Of a stretch of DNA of 46,982 nt, positions 23,376 through 31,570 are shown one piece after another (position 1 is the stretch's first letter; each line of letters starts with the position of its first letter). Position numbers and translations under genes: made by a program. Source of the DNA: Bacteroidota bacterium (GTDB lineage: Bacteria > Bacteroidota > Bacteroidia > Chitinophagales > Chitinophagaceae). Where the stretch lies: NCBI GenBank assembly GCA_023429825.1, contig JAEZDC010000093.1:1-46982 (forward strand), given 5' to 3'. The notes under the pieces are model-generated. The model saw only the letters and a program-made list of their open reading frames with translations. It had not been told where the DNA came from and searched no databases.

Positions 23376-24374
23376 ATGCTGATGAGTTTTGAACAACTGT
23401 TTGAAAACATTTCCCAATTGAAAGTTGCAGTAATTGGTGACGTAATGTTGGACACATATTGGTGGGGTAAAGTTGATAGAATATCTCCTGAAGCTCCTGT
23501 TCCTGTGGTGGCATTAGATAAAAAAGAATTGCGTATTGGAGGCGCTGGAAACGTGGCATTGAATACGGCTTCGCTTGGTGCAAAGACTTTCATTTTCTCA
23601 GTAATAGGTGAAGACGAGGAAGGCAGGCAATTAGAAGAACTCATCCAAAAGAATGGCATCAATACAGACTATCTTATTGCTTCAGGCAAAAGGATCACCA
23701 CAAACAAGATGAGAGTGATTGGTCGCAATCAGCAAATGATGCGTTTAGATGCAGAACTGGTTTCAGATCTTGAGTTAGAAATACAAAGCAATGTGCTGGA
23801 GAAACTTGGCCTTTTTATCGAAGCTGAGCAACCAAATGTTGTAGTTTTTGAAGACTACAATAAAGGCGTACTTACTGAATCATTGATCGTAGCTGCTATC
23901 CAATTATGTAACGAAAAAAATATCATTACAACTGTTGATCCGAAGCGAAAAAATTTCTTTTCGTACAAAGGTGCTACCATCTTCAAACCGAATTTTAAAG
24001 AAGCAAAAGAAGCCTTGAACTTAATAGCTGAAGAAATCTCAGAAGATCTTTTAAATAACATTCACCTGCAACTTCATCAGTCACTTAAGCATGATGTTTC
24101 ATTGATCACCTTGTCAGAAAAGGGAGTTTTTTATGAAACAGTGAATGGTAGTAAGATTATCCCAACCCATATAAGAAATATCGCTGACGTTTCAGGCGCA
24201 GGTGATACAGTGATCGCGGTAGCATCTTTAGTATATGCAGCCACTAAAGACATTCATCTCAGCGCAGAAATGGCTAATCTTGCCGGCGGAATTGTTTGTG
24301 AAGAGGTAGGTACAGTAGCTATCAATAAGGAAAAACTGTTAGCTGAATGTAAATCAGTCCTAAAGTTGAGTTGA
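23376..24374 (+). CDS. rfaE1: PfkB-family sugar kinase, heptose-7-phosphate kinase type (RfaE domain I)
   Basis: This 332-residue ribokinase-fold enzyme likely phosphorylates D-glycero-D-manno-heptose 7-phosphate at C1 on the way to ADP-heptose for lipopolysaccharide core. Marks are VIGDVMLDTYWWGKVDRISPEAPVPV (residues about 17-42, the RfaE signature), GGAGNVALN (PfkB signature 1), NKMRVIGRNQQMMRLD and DVSGAGDTVIA with the catalytic Asp (signature 2). The nucleotidyltransferase domain present in fused HldE proteins is absent, so a separate rfaE2 is expected elsewhere. The tail overlaps the convergent gene at 24360 by 15 bases. Confidence 0.9.
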   Translation: MLMSFEQLFENISQLKVAVIGDVMLDTYWWGKVDRISPEAPVPVVALDKKELRIGGAGNVALNTASLGAKTFIFSVIGEDEEGRQLEELIQKNGINTDYLIASGKRITTNKMRVIGRNQQMMRLDAELVSDLELEIQSNVLEKLGLFIEAEQPNVVVFEDYNKGVLTESLIVAAIQLCNEKNIITTVDPKRKNFFSYKGATIFKPNFKEAKEALNLIAEEISEDLLNNIHLQLHQSLKHDVSLITLSEKGVFYETVNGSKIIPTHIRNIADVSGAGDTVIAVASLVYAATKDIHLSAEMANLAGGIVCEEVGTVAINKEKLLAECKSVLKLS

Positions 24375-25067
24375 AGGCTTGACGGTTTCATCGATCAATC
24401 GATCAAAGTCGAGGAAAATCTCGAAGAAAACTTTCACTGCAACGAAGATCAACATAAATATTTTTGAAGCTTCAGATCCGAACATTAGCACAAAGGTTCC
24501 AAGAATCACAACAAACTGTTGAACGAAGATCCTTGGATATGGCATAAACATCACCACACCTAATCTTGCTGTTTTATATTTTCCTGACATAATAAACTTA
24601 CCTGCTACGGTGGCTCCATACGAAACAACAAAACCCAGCAACACCAAAAGCGCATCTCCACTCAAGTACTCTGGAAAGTTGAAGAGAAACTTAAAGACTG
24701 ACGTAAATCCATCTAAGCCCGGAAATTTCAGAACAGATAAAAAGATCCCCATCTGTATGAAAAGAAAAAAACCATAATGAAGAATGAAGAAGAATATAAA
24801 AAAATATCCCGATGCCACTGCACCGGTCTCTTCATTAAAAACATCTCTCCTTCTCACCTGCGTTACCAAAAACAATTGAATGATGGTATATAAACCCACT
24901 ATAACTGTTTCAAGACAATAAACAAGAAACATCTCCTTAGCATCCCAGTTCCAAAGCCAAACGCCTAGCAATGGAATTAAGTTCACTGCAATGATAATTG
25001 CATCATTTGCAGTCAATTTTTTCTTGAGCAGCTTATTTAGATCAACTTTGGAGGTATCGTTATTCAT
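24360..25067 (-). CDS. DUF6498-like integral membrane protein
   Basis: This 235-residue membrane protein has about six hydrophobic stretches (22-42, 46-66, 86-110, 135-160, 175-205). The N-terminal ANDAIIIAVNLIPLLGVWLWNWD followed by MFLVYCLETVIVGLYTI fits the DUF6498 family, whose hallmark is an acidic residue inside the second helix. The function is unknown. Its ATG directly follows the stop of the acyl-CoA dehydrogenase gene, with no spacer, so the two are co-transcribed and probably translationally coupled. Confidence 0.75.
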   Translation of the reverse strand: MNNDTSKVDLNKLLKKKLTANDAIIIAVNLIPLLGVWLWNWDAKEMFLVYCLETVIVGLYTIIQLFLVTQVRRRDVFNEETGAVASGYFFIFFFILHYGFFLFIQMGIFLSVLKFPGLDGFTSVFKFLFNFPEYLSGDALLVLLGFVVSYGATVAGKFIMSGKYKTARLGVVMFMPYPRIFVQQFVVILGTFVLMFGSEASKIFMLIFVAVKVFFEIFLDFDRLIDETVKPSTQL

Positions 25068-26252
25068 TTAGCTAAATGCATTGTATCCGGTTACATCCAT
25101 TCCCGTAATGAGTAAGTGAATATCATGGGTTCCTTCGTATGTGATCACACTTTCTAAGTTCATCATATGACGCATTACACTATACTCACCTGTAATACCC
25201 ATGCCGCCCAGCATTTGCCTCGCTTCTCTTGCAATATTCGTTGCGATCTCACATGAATTTCTTTTTGCCATTGAAACTTGTTGCGGAGTAGCTCTGCCTT
25301 CATTCATCAAAACACCCAATCTCCAACATAACAATTGAGCTTTAGTTATTTCGGTAACCATTTCAGCGAGTTTCTTTTGCTGCAATTGAAATCCACCTAT
25401 CGGCCTGCCAAATTGTTCTCTTTCCTTGCTGTATTGCAATGCAGTATCATAACAATCCATTGCGGCACCCAATGCTCCCCATGAAATGCCGTAACGGGCT
25501 TTGCTCAAACAACTCAAAGGACCTTTCAATCCTTTTACTCCGGGTAATATATTTTCTTTTGGCACCTTTACATTATCAAACACCAATTCGCCTGTTGCGC
25601 TGGCTCTTAAACTCCACTTTCCATGAGTGGTAGGAGTAGAGAATCCTTCCATTCCTCTTTCTACTATCACGCCTTGTATATCACCCTGATCGTTCTTTGC
25701 CCAAACAACAGCAACCTGTGCATATGGTGCATTGCTGATCCACATCTTACTTCCGTTCAAAATCACATGGTCACCTGCAGCTTTAAAATTACTCAACATA
25801 CCTGCAGGGTTACTCCCATGGTTTGGCTCCGTCAACCCAAAACAACCAAGCCATTCTCCACTTGCTAACTTCGGAAGAAACTTTTTCTTTTGTTCCTCGC
25901 TACCATAAGCATAGATAGGAAACATCACCAATGATCCCTGTACACTCGCGGTAGATCGTACGCCACTATCTCCCCTTTCCAATTCCTGCATCATTAATCC
26001 ATAAGAAATATAATCAAGCCCCTGGCCACCATACTCAACTGGTACGGTAGGACCAAACACGCCCAGATCACCCATTTGTTTTACTATCTGTTGTGGGAAT
26101 TCAGCTCGTTGTGCATAGTCTTCTATTATCGGTGAAATTTCTTTCTTTACATAACTTCTTACTACATCACGAATGTGTTTGTGCTCATCCGTCAGCAACT
26201 CGTCCACTAAATAATAATCAGGAGATTGAAATGTATCGGTTTTTGCAGCCAT
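25068..26252 (-). CDS. Acyl-CoA dehydrogenase, glutaryl-CoA dehydrogenase type
   Basis: This 394-residue flavoenzyme has the acyl-CoA dehydrogenase order: N-terminal helical domain, central beta domain with GCFGLTEPNHGSNP and WISNAPYAQVAVVWAK, and a C-terminal helical domain with SKEREQFGRPIGGFQLQQKKL. YEGTHDIHLLITG near the C-terminus carries the catalytic Glu. The combination of ARYGISWGALGAA, RQMLGGMGITGEY and YEGTHDIH resembles glutaryl-CoA dehydrogenase, which oxidises and decarboxylates glutaryl-CoA to crotonyl-CoA in lysine/tryptophan breakdown. Substrate assignment is likely but not certain. It is the first gene of a pair with the DUF6498-like protein. Confidence 0.88.
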   Translation of the reverse strand: MAAKTDTFQSPDYYLVDELLTDEHKHIRDVVRSYVKKEISPIIEDYAQRAEFPQQIVKQMGDLGVFGPTVPVEYGGQGLDYISYGLMMQELERGDSGVRSTASVQGSLVMFPIYAYGSEEQKKKFLPKLASGEWLGCFGLTEPNHGSNPAGMLSNFKAAGDHVILNGSKMWISNAPYAQVAVVWAKNDQGDIQGVIVERGMEGFSTPTTHGKWSLRASATGELVFDNVKVPKENILPGVKGLKGPLSCLSKARYGISWGALGAAMDCYDTALQYSKEREQFGRPIGGFQLQQKKLAEMVTEITKAQLLCWRLGVLMNEGRATPQQVSMAKRNSCEIATNIAREARQMLGGMGITGEYSVMRHMMNLESVITYEGTHDIHLLITGMDVTGYNAFS

Positions 26253-26304
26253 CGTTAATGTTTTTTATTTATGGGCCAGAAGCCAGGATTACTATCCAAC
26301 TTCT

Positions 26305-26324
26305 GTTGCGTCGCACTCTTGTAC
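26305..26324 (+). repeat. Dispersed 20-bp intergenic word, copy 2
   Basis: GTTGCGTCGCACTCTTGTAC. It is identical to the minus-strand copy at 39445-39464 and 18/20 to copy 1 at 3314-3333. It lies between two divergent genes (starts at 26252 and 26457). A GGCCAG word about 30 bases to its left is shared with copy 3 and partly with copy 1. Confidence 0.75.
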
Positions 26325-26456
26325 GTTCTTATCAATATTTATCAAACAAATGATATCCATCTGATATATATTGCCCTTTTTTTCAGTTCAGAACCGTACA
26401 AAAATAAGCGTCTCAGCCTTAGGTATTTTCTTTTATATTCACACTAAATCGTCCGG

Positions 26457-26873
26457 ATGAAACAAATCGTCACCCTGAGTATAGCTTTCATGCTTGCATC
26501 CTCTTCATTTGCACAAAATACAGACAACAAAGAGAAAAAACCCATTGAGCAAATTAGGAAATACTGGTTTGTATTATTAAAAACAGGCCCAAACCGAGGC
26601 CAGGATTCTGCCACCGCTGTAGAACTTCAGAAAGGGCATATTGCCAATATAGACCGCCTATATTACGAAGGCAAAATAAAAGTAGCAGGACCTTTTGGTG
26701 AAAAGGGAGATTGGCGAGGCCTTTTTATTATGGATTGTGAAAGCAAAGAAGAAGCAGAAAAGCTTTTACAAACAGACCCCATGATCGCAGCCGGAAGATT
26801 GGCTTATGAAATAAAACCATGGTATACTGCACCAATGGGTAGCTTTGTTCCGGGCAAACCAAAAAAAGAATAG
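26457..26873 (+). CDS. Secreted YCII-domain protein
   Basis: This 138-residue protein has a signal peptide (MKQIVTLSIAFMLASSSFAQ) and then one YCII (ferredoxin-like) domain at about 34-122: KYWFVLLKTGPNRGQ, AVELQKGHIANIDRLYYEGKI, VAGPFGEKGDWRGLFIMD and the closing EAEKLLQTDPMIAAG with YEIKPWY. The histidine in the GHIANI helix and the Asp of TDPM correspond to the conserved His/Asp pair of the family. Cytoplasmic YCII proteins are more usual; export is a notable variation. The exact function is unknown. Confidence 0.88.
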   Translation: MKQIVTLSIAFMLASSSFAQNTDNKEKKPIEQIRKYWFVLLKTGPNRGQDSATAVELQKGHIANIDRLYYEGKIKVAGPFGEKGDWRGLFIMDCESKEEAEKLLQTDPMIAAGRLAYEIKPWYTAPMGSFVPGKPKKE

Positions 26874-26892
26874 TAAGCGATTTGAATAATAT

Positions 26893-26918
26893 AAAAAGCA
26901 GACTGAGTTCTGCTTTTT
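26893..26918. terminator. Bidirectional terminator between YCII gene and scoB
   Basis: A perfect 9-bp stem AAAAAGCAG (26893-26901) pairing with 26910-26918 has an 8-nt loop, with A and T runs built into the arms. The right arm overlaps the scoB stop codon at 26917-26919. Confidence 0.8.
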
Positions 26919-27573
26919 ATATTGTCATTTCAGGAACGTCTCCTTTCACGATCAATTTACCCAGTGTTTTCTGTTGTATCTCTTCCACTGAAACACCAGG
27001 TGCTCTTTCTAACAATACAAAACCTTCATCAGTTACATCCAGGACTGCAAGATCAGTAACTATTTTCTTAACACACTTTACACCAGTTAATGGCAGCGTA
27101 CACTTTGGCAATAATTTGCTTTCACCTTTGGGGTTTGTATGTTGCATAGCAACGATAATATTCCTGGCGCTTGCCACCAGATCCATTGCTCCGCCCATGC
27201 CTTTCACCATTTTACCTGGTATCTTCCAATTCGCAATATCACCTTCCTCGCTCACCTCCATTGCACCTAAAACCGTAAGATCAATTTTGCCTGCTCTTAT
27301 CATTCCAAAACTTTCTGCACTATCGAAAAATGCTCCACCGGGAATCACCGTCACTGTTTCTTTGCCCGCGTTAATAAGATCTGCATCTATGTCTTCTTCA
27401 GTTGGGTAAGGCCCCATTCCTAAAATGCCATTCTCACTTTGAAAAATAATACTCATTCCTTGTGGAATATAATTTGAAACCAGGGTAGGAATACCTATAC
27501 CAAGATTCACATACATGCCGTCCTTTAACTCCTTTGCGATTCGCTTGGCAATGCCAAATTTGTCTAAAGCCAT
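26917..27573 (-). CDS. scoB: 3-oxoacid CoA-transferase subunit B
   Basis: This 218-residue beta subunit acts in a succinyl-CoA:3-ketoacid (or related) CoA-transferase, which moves CoA between short acids and so activates or releases acetoacetate-type molecules. Marks are the N-terminal YVNLGIGIPTLVSNYIP, the catalytic glutamate in FQSENGILGMGPYP, and GAMEVSEEGDIANW. GMGGAMDLVA is a conserved turn. The alpha subunit gene is two genes upstream (28323-29021) on the same strand. An unrelated gene of 246 codons sits between them, 3 bases before this start. Confidence 0.93.
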   Translation of the reverse strand: MALDKFGIAKRIAKELKDGMYVNLGIGIPTLVSNYIPQGMSIIFQSENGILGMGPYPTEEDIDADLINAGKETVTVIPGGAFFDSAESFGMIRAGKIDLTVLGAMEVSEEGDIANWKIPGKMVKGMGGAMDLVASARNIIVAMQHTNPKGESKLLPKCTLPLTGVKCVKKIVTDLAVLDVTDEGFVLLERAPGVSVEEIQQKTLGKLIVKGDVPEMTI

Positions 27574-27576
27574 AGA

Positions 27577-28317
27577 TTAGATTTGAAATTCTGAAACAAT
27601 AGGTAGATCTTTCACTTTTTGAAATTTGTTGTGCAAGGTATTAGCCAGTGAGAAATTTACCTGCTTTAATACAGCAAGGTTATGAGATAATAATTGTTTT
27701 AAATTATCAAAGCCTTGTTGATTTAATCCGCATTCAATAAAAGCGTTATGATCTCCTTTCTTTTGATCCTCGACGATATCTTCCATATCATCTAACAACA
27801 ATAAAGTTGAAATTAACGCAAACCATAGCTTTAATATCCGGTCTCTTTGTTCGTTAGATAACCTAAGTGCTGCAATTACAAAAAGGAAAAGATCTCCTCT
27901 TTGTAATGCGGAATAAGGTGCAGAAGCTTTTCGAAGCCAGTTATCGCCCCCGGATAAATAGTCTCTGATATCCACTAAGAAATTATTATCGGAACTTTTT
28001 CCTGTCACAAACTGGAAACTTTTCTTAATAGCATCTTCTTCATCAGAGACTCCAAATTCTTCCTCTGCTGAATAATGAAGTATAGTCTCCATGACTTTAA
28101 GGAAATTATCGCTCAACAAAATTTCTTTTGCTACCCCAGACCTATGCATAAGGTCAACAATGATTGGTATAAGCAGGTAACCTGGTTGCGGCCGCAAATA
28201 CATCAATTTGTCTTTCCAATATAAATTGTTTTTCGGTGGTTCTCTATCTGCAAAGAACTTTGCAATATCATCTTTGATGCCATAATGCATAGAAAGAAAA
28301 TCAGCGCTTACAAACAT
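27577..28317 (-). CDS. Unknown all-helical protein with DDxxD motif, inserted between scoA and scoB
   Basis: This 246-residue protein has no signal peptide, membrane segment or recognised family signature. It is mostly predicted alpha-helical. The striking part is LLLLDDMEDIVEDQKKGDH at residues 172-190. DDMED fits the Asp-rich DDxxD motif by which class I isoprenoid synthases bind Mg-diphosphate, but a second motif and the rest of that fold are not evident, so this is only a hint. It lies 5 bases after the scoA stop and 3 bases before the scoB start, within one transcription unit. The start ATG 28317 is the only choice near the scoA stop. Confidence 0.7.
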   Translation of the reverse strand: MFVSADFLSMHYGIKDDIAKFFADREPPKNNLYWKDKLMYLRPQPGYLLIPIIVDLMHRSGVAKEILLSDNFLKVMETILHYSAEEEFGVSDEEDAIKKSFQFVTGKSSDNNFLVDIRDYLSGGDNWLRKASAPYSALQRGDLFLFVIAALRLSNEQRDRILKLWFALISTLLLLDDMEDIVEDQKKGDHNAFIECGLNQQGFDNLKQLLSHNLAVLKQVNFSLANTLHNKFQKVKDLPIVSEFQI

Positions 28318-28322
28318 GTACT

Positions 28323-29021
28323 TTAGTTTTGAAGACGTATAGTTCTTCTTTCAATTCTTTTTTCATAATTACTTCCCTGGAATATGCGATGTACATAAAC
28401 GCTCGCAACATCTACTTCATCAGGATTAATTTCGCCCACTTCAACCAGCTGCTCCACTTCAGCTATAGTAATTCCACCCGCTTTTGCCATCGAAGTGCTG
28501 AAATTCCTTGTAGCCTTTCTAAAAACAAGATTCCCCATCTTATCCCCTTTCCATGCTTTTACTATTGCAAAGTCTGCATGCAGTGCATTTTCCATTAAAT
28601 ACATCTTTCCGTTGAACTCTCTTACTTCTTTGCCTTCTGCGATCTCAGTACCATAACCTGCAGGCGTGAAAAAAGCTGGGATGCCCATGCCTGCCATTTG
28701 AATTCGAGTAGCAAGTGTGCCTTGGGGAATAAGATCTACTTCTAATTCTCCTGATAAAAGTTGTCGTTCAAATTCAGCATTTTCACCTACATAGCTACTC
28801 ATCATCTTTTTAATTTGCTTCGTCTGGAGCAACAAACCCAAACCAAAATCATCAACACCCGCATTGTTGGAAATACATGTAAGATTCTTTACGCCTTTTT
28901 GTTTAAGTGCAGCAATACAATTTTCAGGAATGCCATTTAATCCAAAACCTCCAAGCATAATGGTAGCTCCATCAGGAATATCCTTGATAGCATCATCAGC
29001 ATTTGCAACAACCTTATTCAT
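28323..29021 (-). CDS. scoA: 3-oxoacid CoA-transferase subunit A
   Basis: This 232-residue alpha subunit pairs with the scoB product. Marks are IPDGATIMLGGFGLNGIPENCI (residues 14-35, the glycine-rich CoA region), NLTCISNNAGVDDFG, SYVGENAEFERQLLSGELEVDLIPQGTL spread over 80-110, GMGIPAFFTPAGYGT and the C-terminal DEVDVASVYVHRIF. I place the start at ATG 29021 (MNKVVANAD). The longer frame starting at TTG 29039 is excluded, because that codon is within the -7 element 29037-29044. It heads the scoA-unknown-scoB run. Confidence 0.94.
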   Translation of the reverse strand: MNKVVANADDAIKDIPDGATIMLGGFGLNGIPENCIAALKQKGVKNLTCISNNAGVDDFGLGLLLQTKQIKKMMSSYVGENAEFERQLLSGELEVDLIPQGTLATRIQMAGMGIPAFFTPAGYGTEIAEGKEVREFNGKMYLMENALHADFAIVKAWKGDKMGNLVFRKATRNFSTSMAKAGGITIAEVEQLVEVGEINPDEVDVASVYVHRIFQGSNYEKRIERRTIRLQN

Positions 29022-29036
29022 AAAAATGAGTTTGTG

Positions 29037-29044
29037 CAAAAGTA
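29037..29044 (-). promoter_or_regulatory. -7 element TACTTTTG of scoA
   Basis: A TAnnTTTG match on the minus strand begins one base past the stop codon of the DUF4296 gene (29045). Expected initiation near 29031 leaves a leader of about 10 nt. Confidence 0.55.
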
Positions 29045-29398
29045 TTAATGATCTTTAACCGGAACTATTTTGGATTCATTCTTTTTTTCAGCCAGTTTAG
29101 AGACTGAATCTAAGATGACTTTTAGCTGAACAGGGTGTTGTTGATAATAACGTAAGCTTCTGTAAAATCGCTCGCGGGATATTTTATGGATAGCAAATAC
29201 TTGCTCGTATAACTCAAATGAAACGCTTTTAAGGTTAATCGTAGAATCGTTATTCTTTCGAATGGATGCTAATTCATCAGCTCTTGCAAGATCCCATGCA
29301 ATAGCTCGCATTTCTTTCATAGGAATAAAATCAGCTTTTTGTTTTGATGAACATGCTGTATAAAGCAAAATAACTAATGCGTATACGAATCTCATCAT
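29045..29398 (-). CDS. DUF4296-like lipoprotein
   Basis: This 117-residue protein begins with a short hydrophobic leader and a lipobox ending in LLYTACSS, with the acylated Cys at position 16. It is thus anchored to a membrane by lipid. The body has FIPMKEMRAIAWDLARADEL at about 25-44 and HKISRERFYRSLRYYQQHP near 77-95, the two helices typical of the DUF4296 family. The function is unknown. Its start overlaps the stop of the DUF4835 gene by 4 bases, so it belongs to the bamD-rpoZ-coaBC run. Confidence 0.8.
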   Translation of the reverse strand: MMRFVYALVILLYTACSSKQKADFIPMKEMRAIAWDLARADELASIRKNNDSTINLKSVSFELYEQVFAIHKISRERFYRSLRYYQQHPVQLKVILDSVSKLAEKKNESKIVPVKDH

Positions 29399-30312
29399 CG
29401 TAACTCCTGCTTATATTTTATTGCGTTAGGAATATCCAACTGAGATAGAATGGTCATTGCCTGCAATCTCTCCTGGGGTGGAGCCTTTTTGAATATCCGG
29501 ATTAGTTCTAGTGATTTTCCCTGCATAAAAAATTGCAGGATCATTGTATTTTGATTTTGCTCGTTAAAAGCTTGCAATTGCATAAGTGCATTGTATATTG
29601 ATTTACGACCATCATTCTCGTTATCGTACATATTGTCAAGCCCCTGACGATAATATGCGTATAACACATCGTGAATGATATTATACCTACTGTTCATCAG
29701 GTTCTCTGCTAACCAATAGCGATTACGTTGTCCATCAAAAGGCTTCCAGCCACTGATACTCCTGTTTTCAGGCGCATTATTTACAATATTCAAAGCTTTT
29801 TGAAAATATGGATCTCCTCCCTTTGGTGAGAAAGAATCATAATCCAACCCAAGCATCATATACACATAATAAGCGAATGTTGCTGTAAGATTGGAAGCTA
29901 ACGGGTCAGAACCCTGGATGCGATTTTCATTGAATTCTATTGGCTGAAACTCAACATATCTAAAAGTAACCTCAGGATCCTGATAATTGATCAAAGCTGT
30001 TTGGTACGAAGCGTTGAAAACGGGTCTGGCTGCCTGAACAGTTAAAGACGCTTTATACACATTTGGTTCAACAATACTCTCAATGTTCAGTAAAAAATTA
30101 CATTCTACTTTCTCTCCTTGCTGAAACACATCATTTGTCCATTTTCTATTATTAAGGAGATTAGTGAGTTGTGTTTGCAGGGTATTAAATATTTTCTTAT
30201 CAACAGTGTTATAAACCCGTTGAGCATTCACAGTAACCTTTGCCTGTAATTCTTGTGCTTGTGTAGAGCTAAAAAAAATCAAAAGCACGAAAACAATTAT
30301 ACTTTGTTTCAT
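29395..30312 (-). CDS. DUF4835-family secreted protein (PorD-like)
   Basis: This 305-residue protein has a signal peptide (MKQSIIVFVLLIFFSSTQAQ). DUF4835 follows: QELQAKVTVNAQRVYNTV, FNTLQTQLTNLLNNRKWTND, PVFNASYQTALINYQDPEV, NLTATFAYYVYMMLGLDYDSF, GWKPFDGQRNRYWLAENLMN and ALMQLQAFNEQNQNTMILQFF. Proteins of this family are universal in T9SS-bearing Bacteroidota; I recall some being named PorD and linked to T9SS assembly, but I cannot verify this here. The start overlaps the coaBC stop by 4 bases. The gene order omega-coaBC-DUF4835 is one I associate with other Bacteroidota genomes. Confidence 0.88.
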   Translation of the reverse strand: MKQSIIVFVLLIFFSSTQAQELQAKVTVNAQRVYNTVDKKIFNTLQTQLTNLLNNRKWTNDVFQQGEKVECNFLLNIESIVEPNVYKASLTVQAARPVFNASYQTALINYQDPEVTFRYVEFQPIEFNENRIQGSDPLASNLTATFAYYVYMMLGLDYDSFSPKGGDPYFQKALNIVNNAPENRSISGWKPFDGQRNRYWLAENLMNSRYNIIHDVLYAYYRQGLDNMYDNENDGRKSIYNALMQLQAFNEQNQNTMILQFFMQGKSLELIRIFKKAPPQERLQAMTILSQLDIPNAIKYKQELR

Positions 30313-31505
30313 TGTTGAATTCTTTGAATAATAAGATCAACGATATCTTTAGCCACTTCCTTTTTTGTTTTCGCAGGATAATTAAACTCTTTTCCTGCCC
30401 TTTCGAAAACAGTTATCTTATTTGTGTCTAAACCAAATCCCGCTTCTGAATCCTGAAGTGAATTTAAGACAATCAAATCAGCATTTTTTTCTTTTAACTT
30501 ATTGATGGCATGCTCTTTTTCGTTATGTGTTTCTAATGCAAAACCAACCAACACCTGCGAATTCCTCTTTATTTTACCAAGTGCCATCAAGATGTCTTTA
30601 GTTTTGTTTAATTTCAACACTAAATGTTCGTCTTTTTTTTTGATCTTTTGTTTTGCAACTGTCTCAGGCTTGTAATCTGCAACGGCGGCGCTTAATACTG
30701 CTATGCTTGCAGAGTTAAAACTTAAAATAGAAGCATTATACATTTCCTCTGCAGAGGTTACAGATGTAGTTTTAATTCCCTCAAATTTTGTTTTTAATGA
30801 TGAAGGACCAATAATCAACTGAACATCTGCTCCTCTTAAATACAATTCTTCTGCAATAGCCACTCCCATTTTTCCAGAGGAGTAATTACCAATGAATCTT
30901 ATGGGATCAAGCAATTCGTATGTAGGCCCTGCAGTAACGAGGGCTTTTTGCCCTGCCAATTCTTTTAAACGAAAACAATGCTCCTCTAAATAAGTAACAA
31001 TTTTTTCTGGTTCAGGCATTCTTCCCTCACCAATTAAACCACTTGCAAGTTCTCCATGTTCTGCGGGAATGACTTTATCACCATAACTAATCACCTTCTC
31101 TATATTGATTTTAGTTGAGGGATGATGCCACATATCTTCATCCATTGCAGGGCAGATCACTACAGGACAAGTTGCTGATAAGTAAACGCCCTGAAGAAGA
31201 TTATCACAGATGCCTTTAGACAGTTTCGCTAAAGTATTGCAGCTGCAGGGTGCAATTAACATAACGTCAGCCCAACGACCCAGCATTACATGATTAGCCC
31301 ATGTATTTTCATCAGAAATATTTACAAGAACATCATTTTTTGATAAGGTTGAGAGCACAAGGGGAGAAACGAATTCTTTTGCTGAAGGTGTCATTACAAT
31401 TTTCACCTCAGCGCCCGCTTTAACGAACAAACGCACTAGAAGAATCGCTTTATAAGCTGCGATACTGGCTGAGATGCCTATCAGTATTTTCTTTCCTTTA
31501 AGCAT
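30309..31505 (-). CDS. coaBC: Bifunctional phosphopantothenoylcysteine decarboxylase / phosphopantothenate-cysteine ligase
   Basis: This 398-residue bifunctional enzyme ligates cysteine to 4'-phosphopantothenate and decarboxylates the product to phosphopantetheine in CoA synthesis. Residues 1-180 are the FMN-dependent CoaC half: KILIGISASIAAYKA, the catalytic His in ANHVMLGRWAD, IAPCSCNTLAKL and the substrate-binding CPAMDEDMW. Residues about 185-398 are the CoaB half: TAGPTYELLDPIRFIGNYSSGKMG, AAVADYKPE and KIKKKDEH with the lysine motif. It lies downstream of rpoZ with a hairpin in the 58-bp gap, and upstream of DUF4835 with a 4-base overlap. Confidence 0.97.
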   Translation of the reverse strand: MLKGKKILIGISASIAAYKAILLVRLFVKAGAEVKIVMTPSAKEFVSPLVLSTLSKNDVLVNISDENTWANHVMLGRWADVMLIAPCSCNTLAKLSKGICDNLLQGVYLSATCPVVICPAMDEDMWHHPSTKINIEKVISYGDKVIPAEHGELASGLIGEGRMPEPEKIVTYLEEHCFRLKELAGQKALVTAGPTYELLDPIRFIGNYSSGKMGVAIAEELYLRGADVQLIIGPSSLKTKFEGIKTTSVTSAEEMYNASILSFNSASIAVLSAAVADYKPETVAKQKIKKKDEHLVLKLNKTKDILMALGKIKRNSQVLVGFALETHNEKEHAINKLKEKNADLIVLNSLQDSEAGFGLDTNKITVFERAGKEFNYPAKTKKEVAKDIVDLIIQRIQQ

Positions 31506-31519
31506 GTATAAAATAACAA

Positions 31520-31544
31520 AACGACAGGCATATACACTGTCGTT
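31520..31544 (-). terminator. Hairpin between rpoZ and coaBC
   Basis: A perfect 8-bp stem (31520-31527 pairing with 31537-31544) has a 9-nt loop and is followed on the minus strand by TTTT and a T-rich stretch. It may attenuate rather than fully stop transcription into coaBC. A one-mismatch -7 element (TCGTTTTG) overlaps its 3' side and could restart it. Confidence 0.55.
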
Positions 31545-31570
31545 CGTTCTAAAAATATTATGAAAGGATT

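Noticed and set aside
26882..27409. 175-codon plus-strand frame
   Set aside because: It is antisense to scoB, whose catalytic motifs are clear; it begins in the terminator region.
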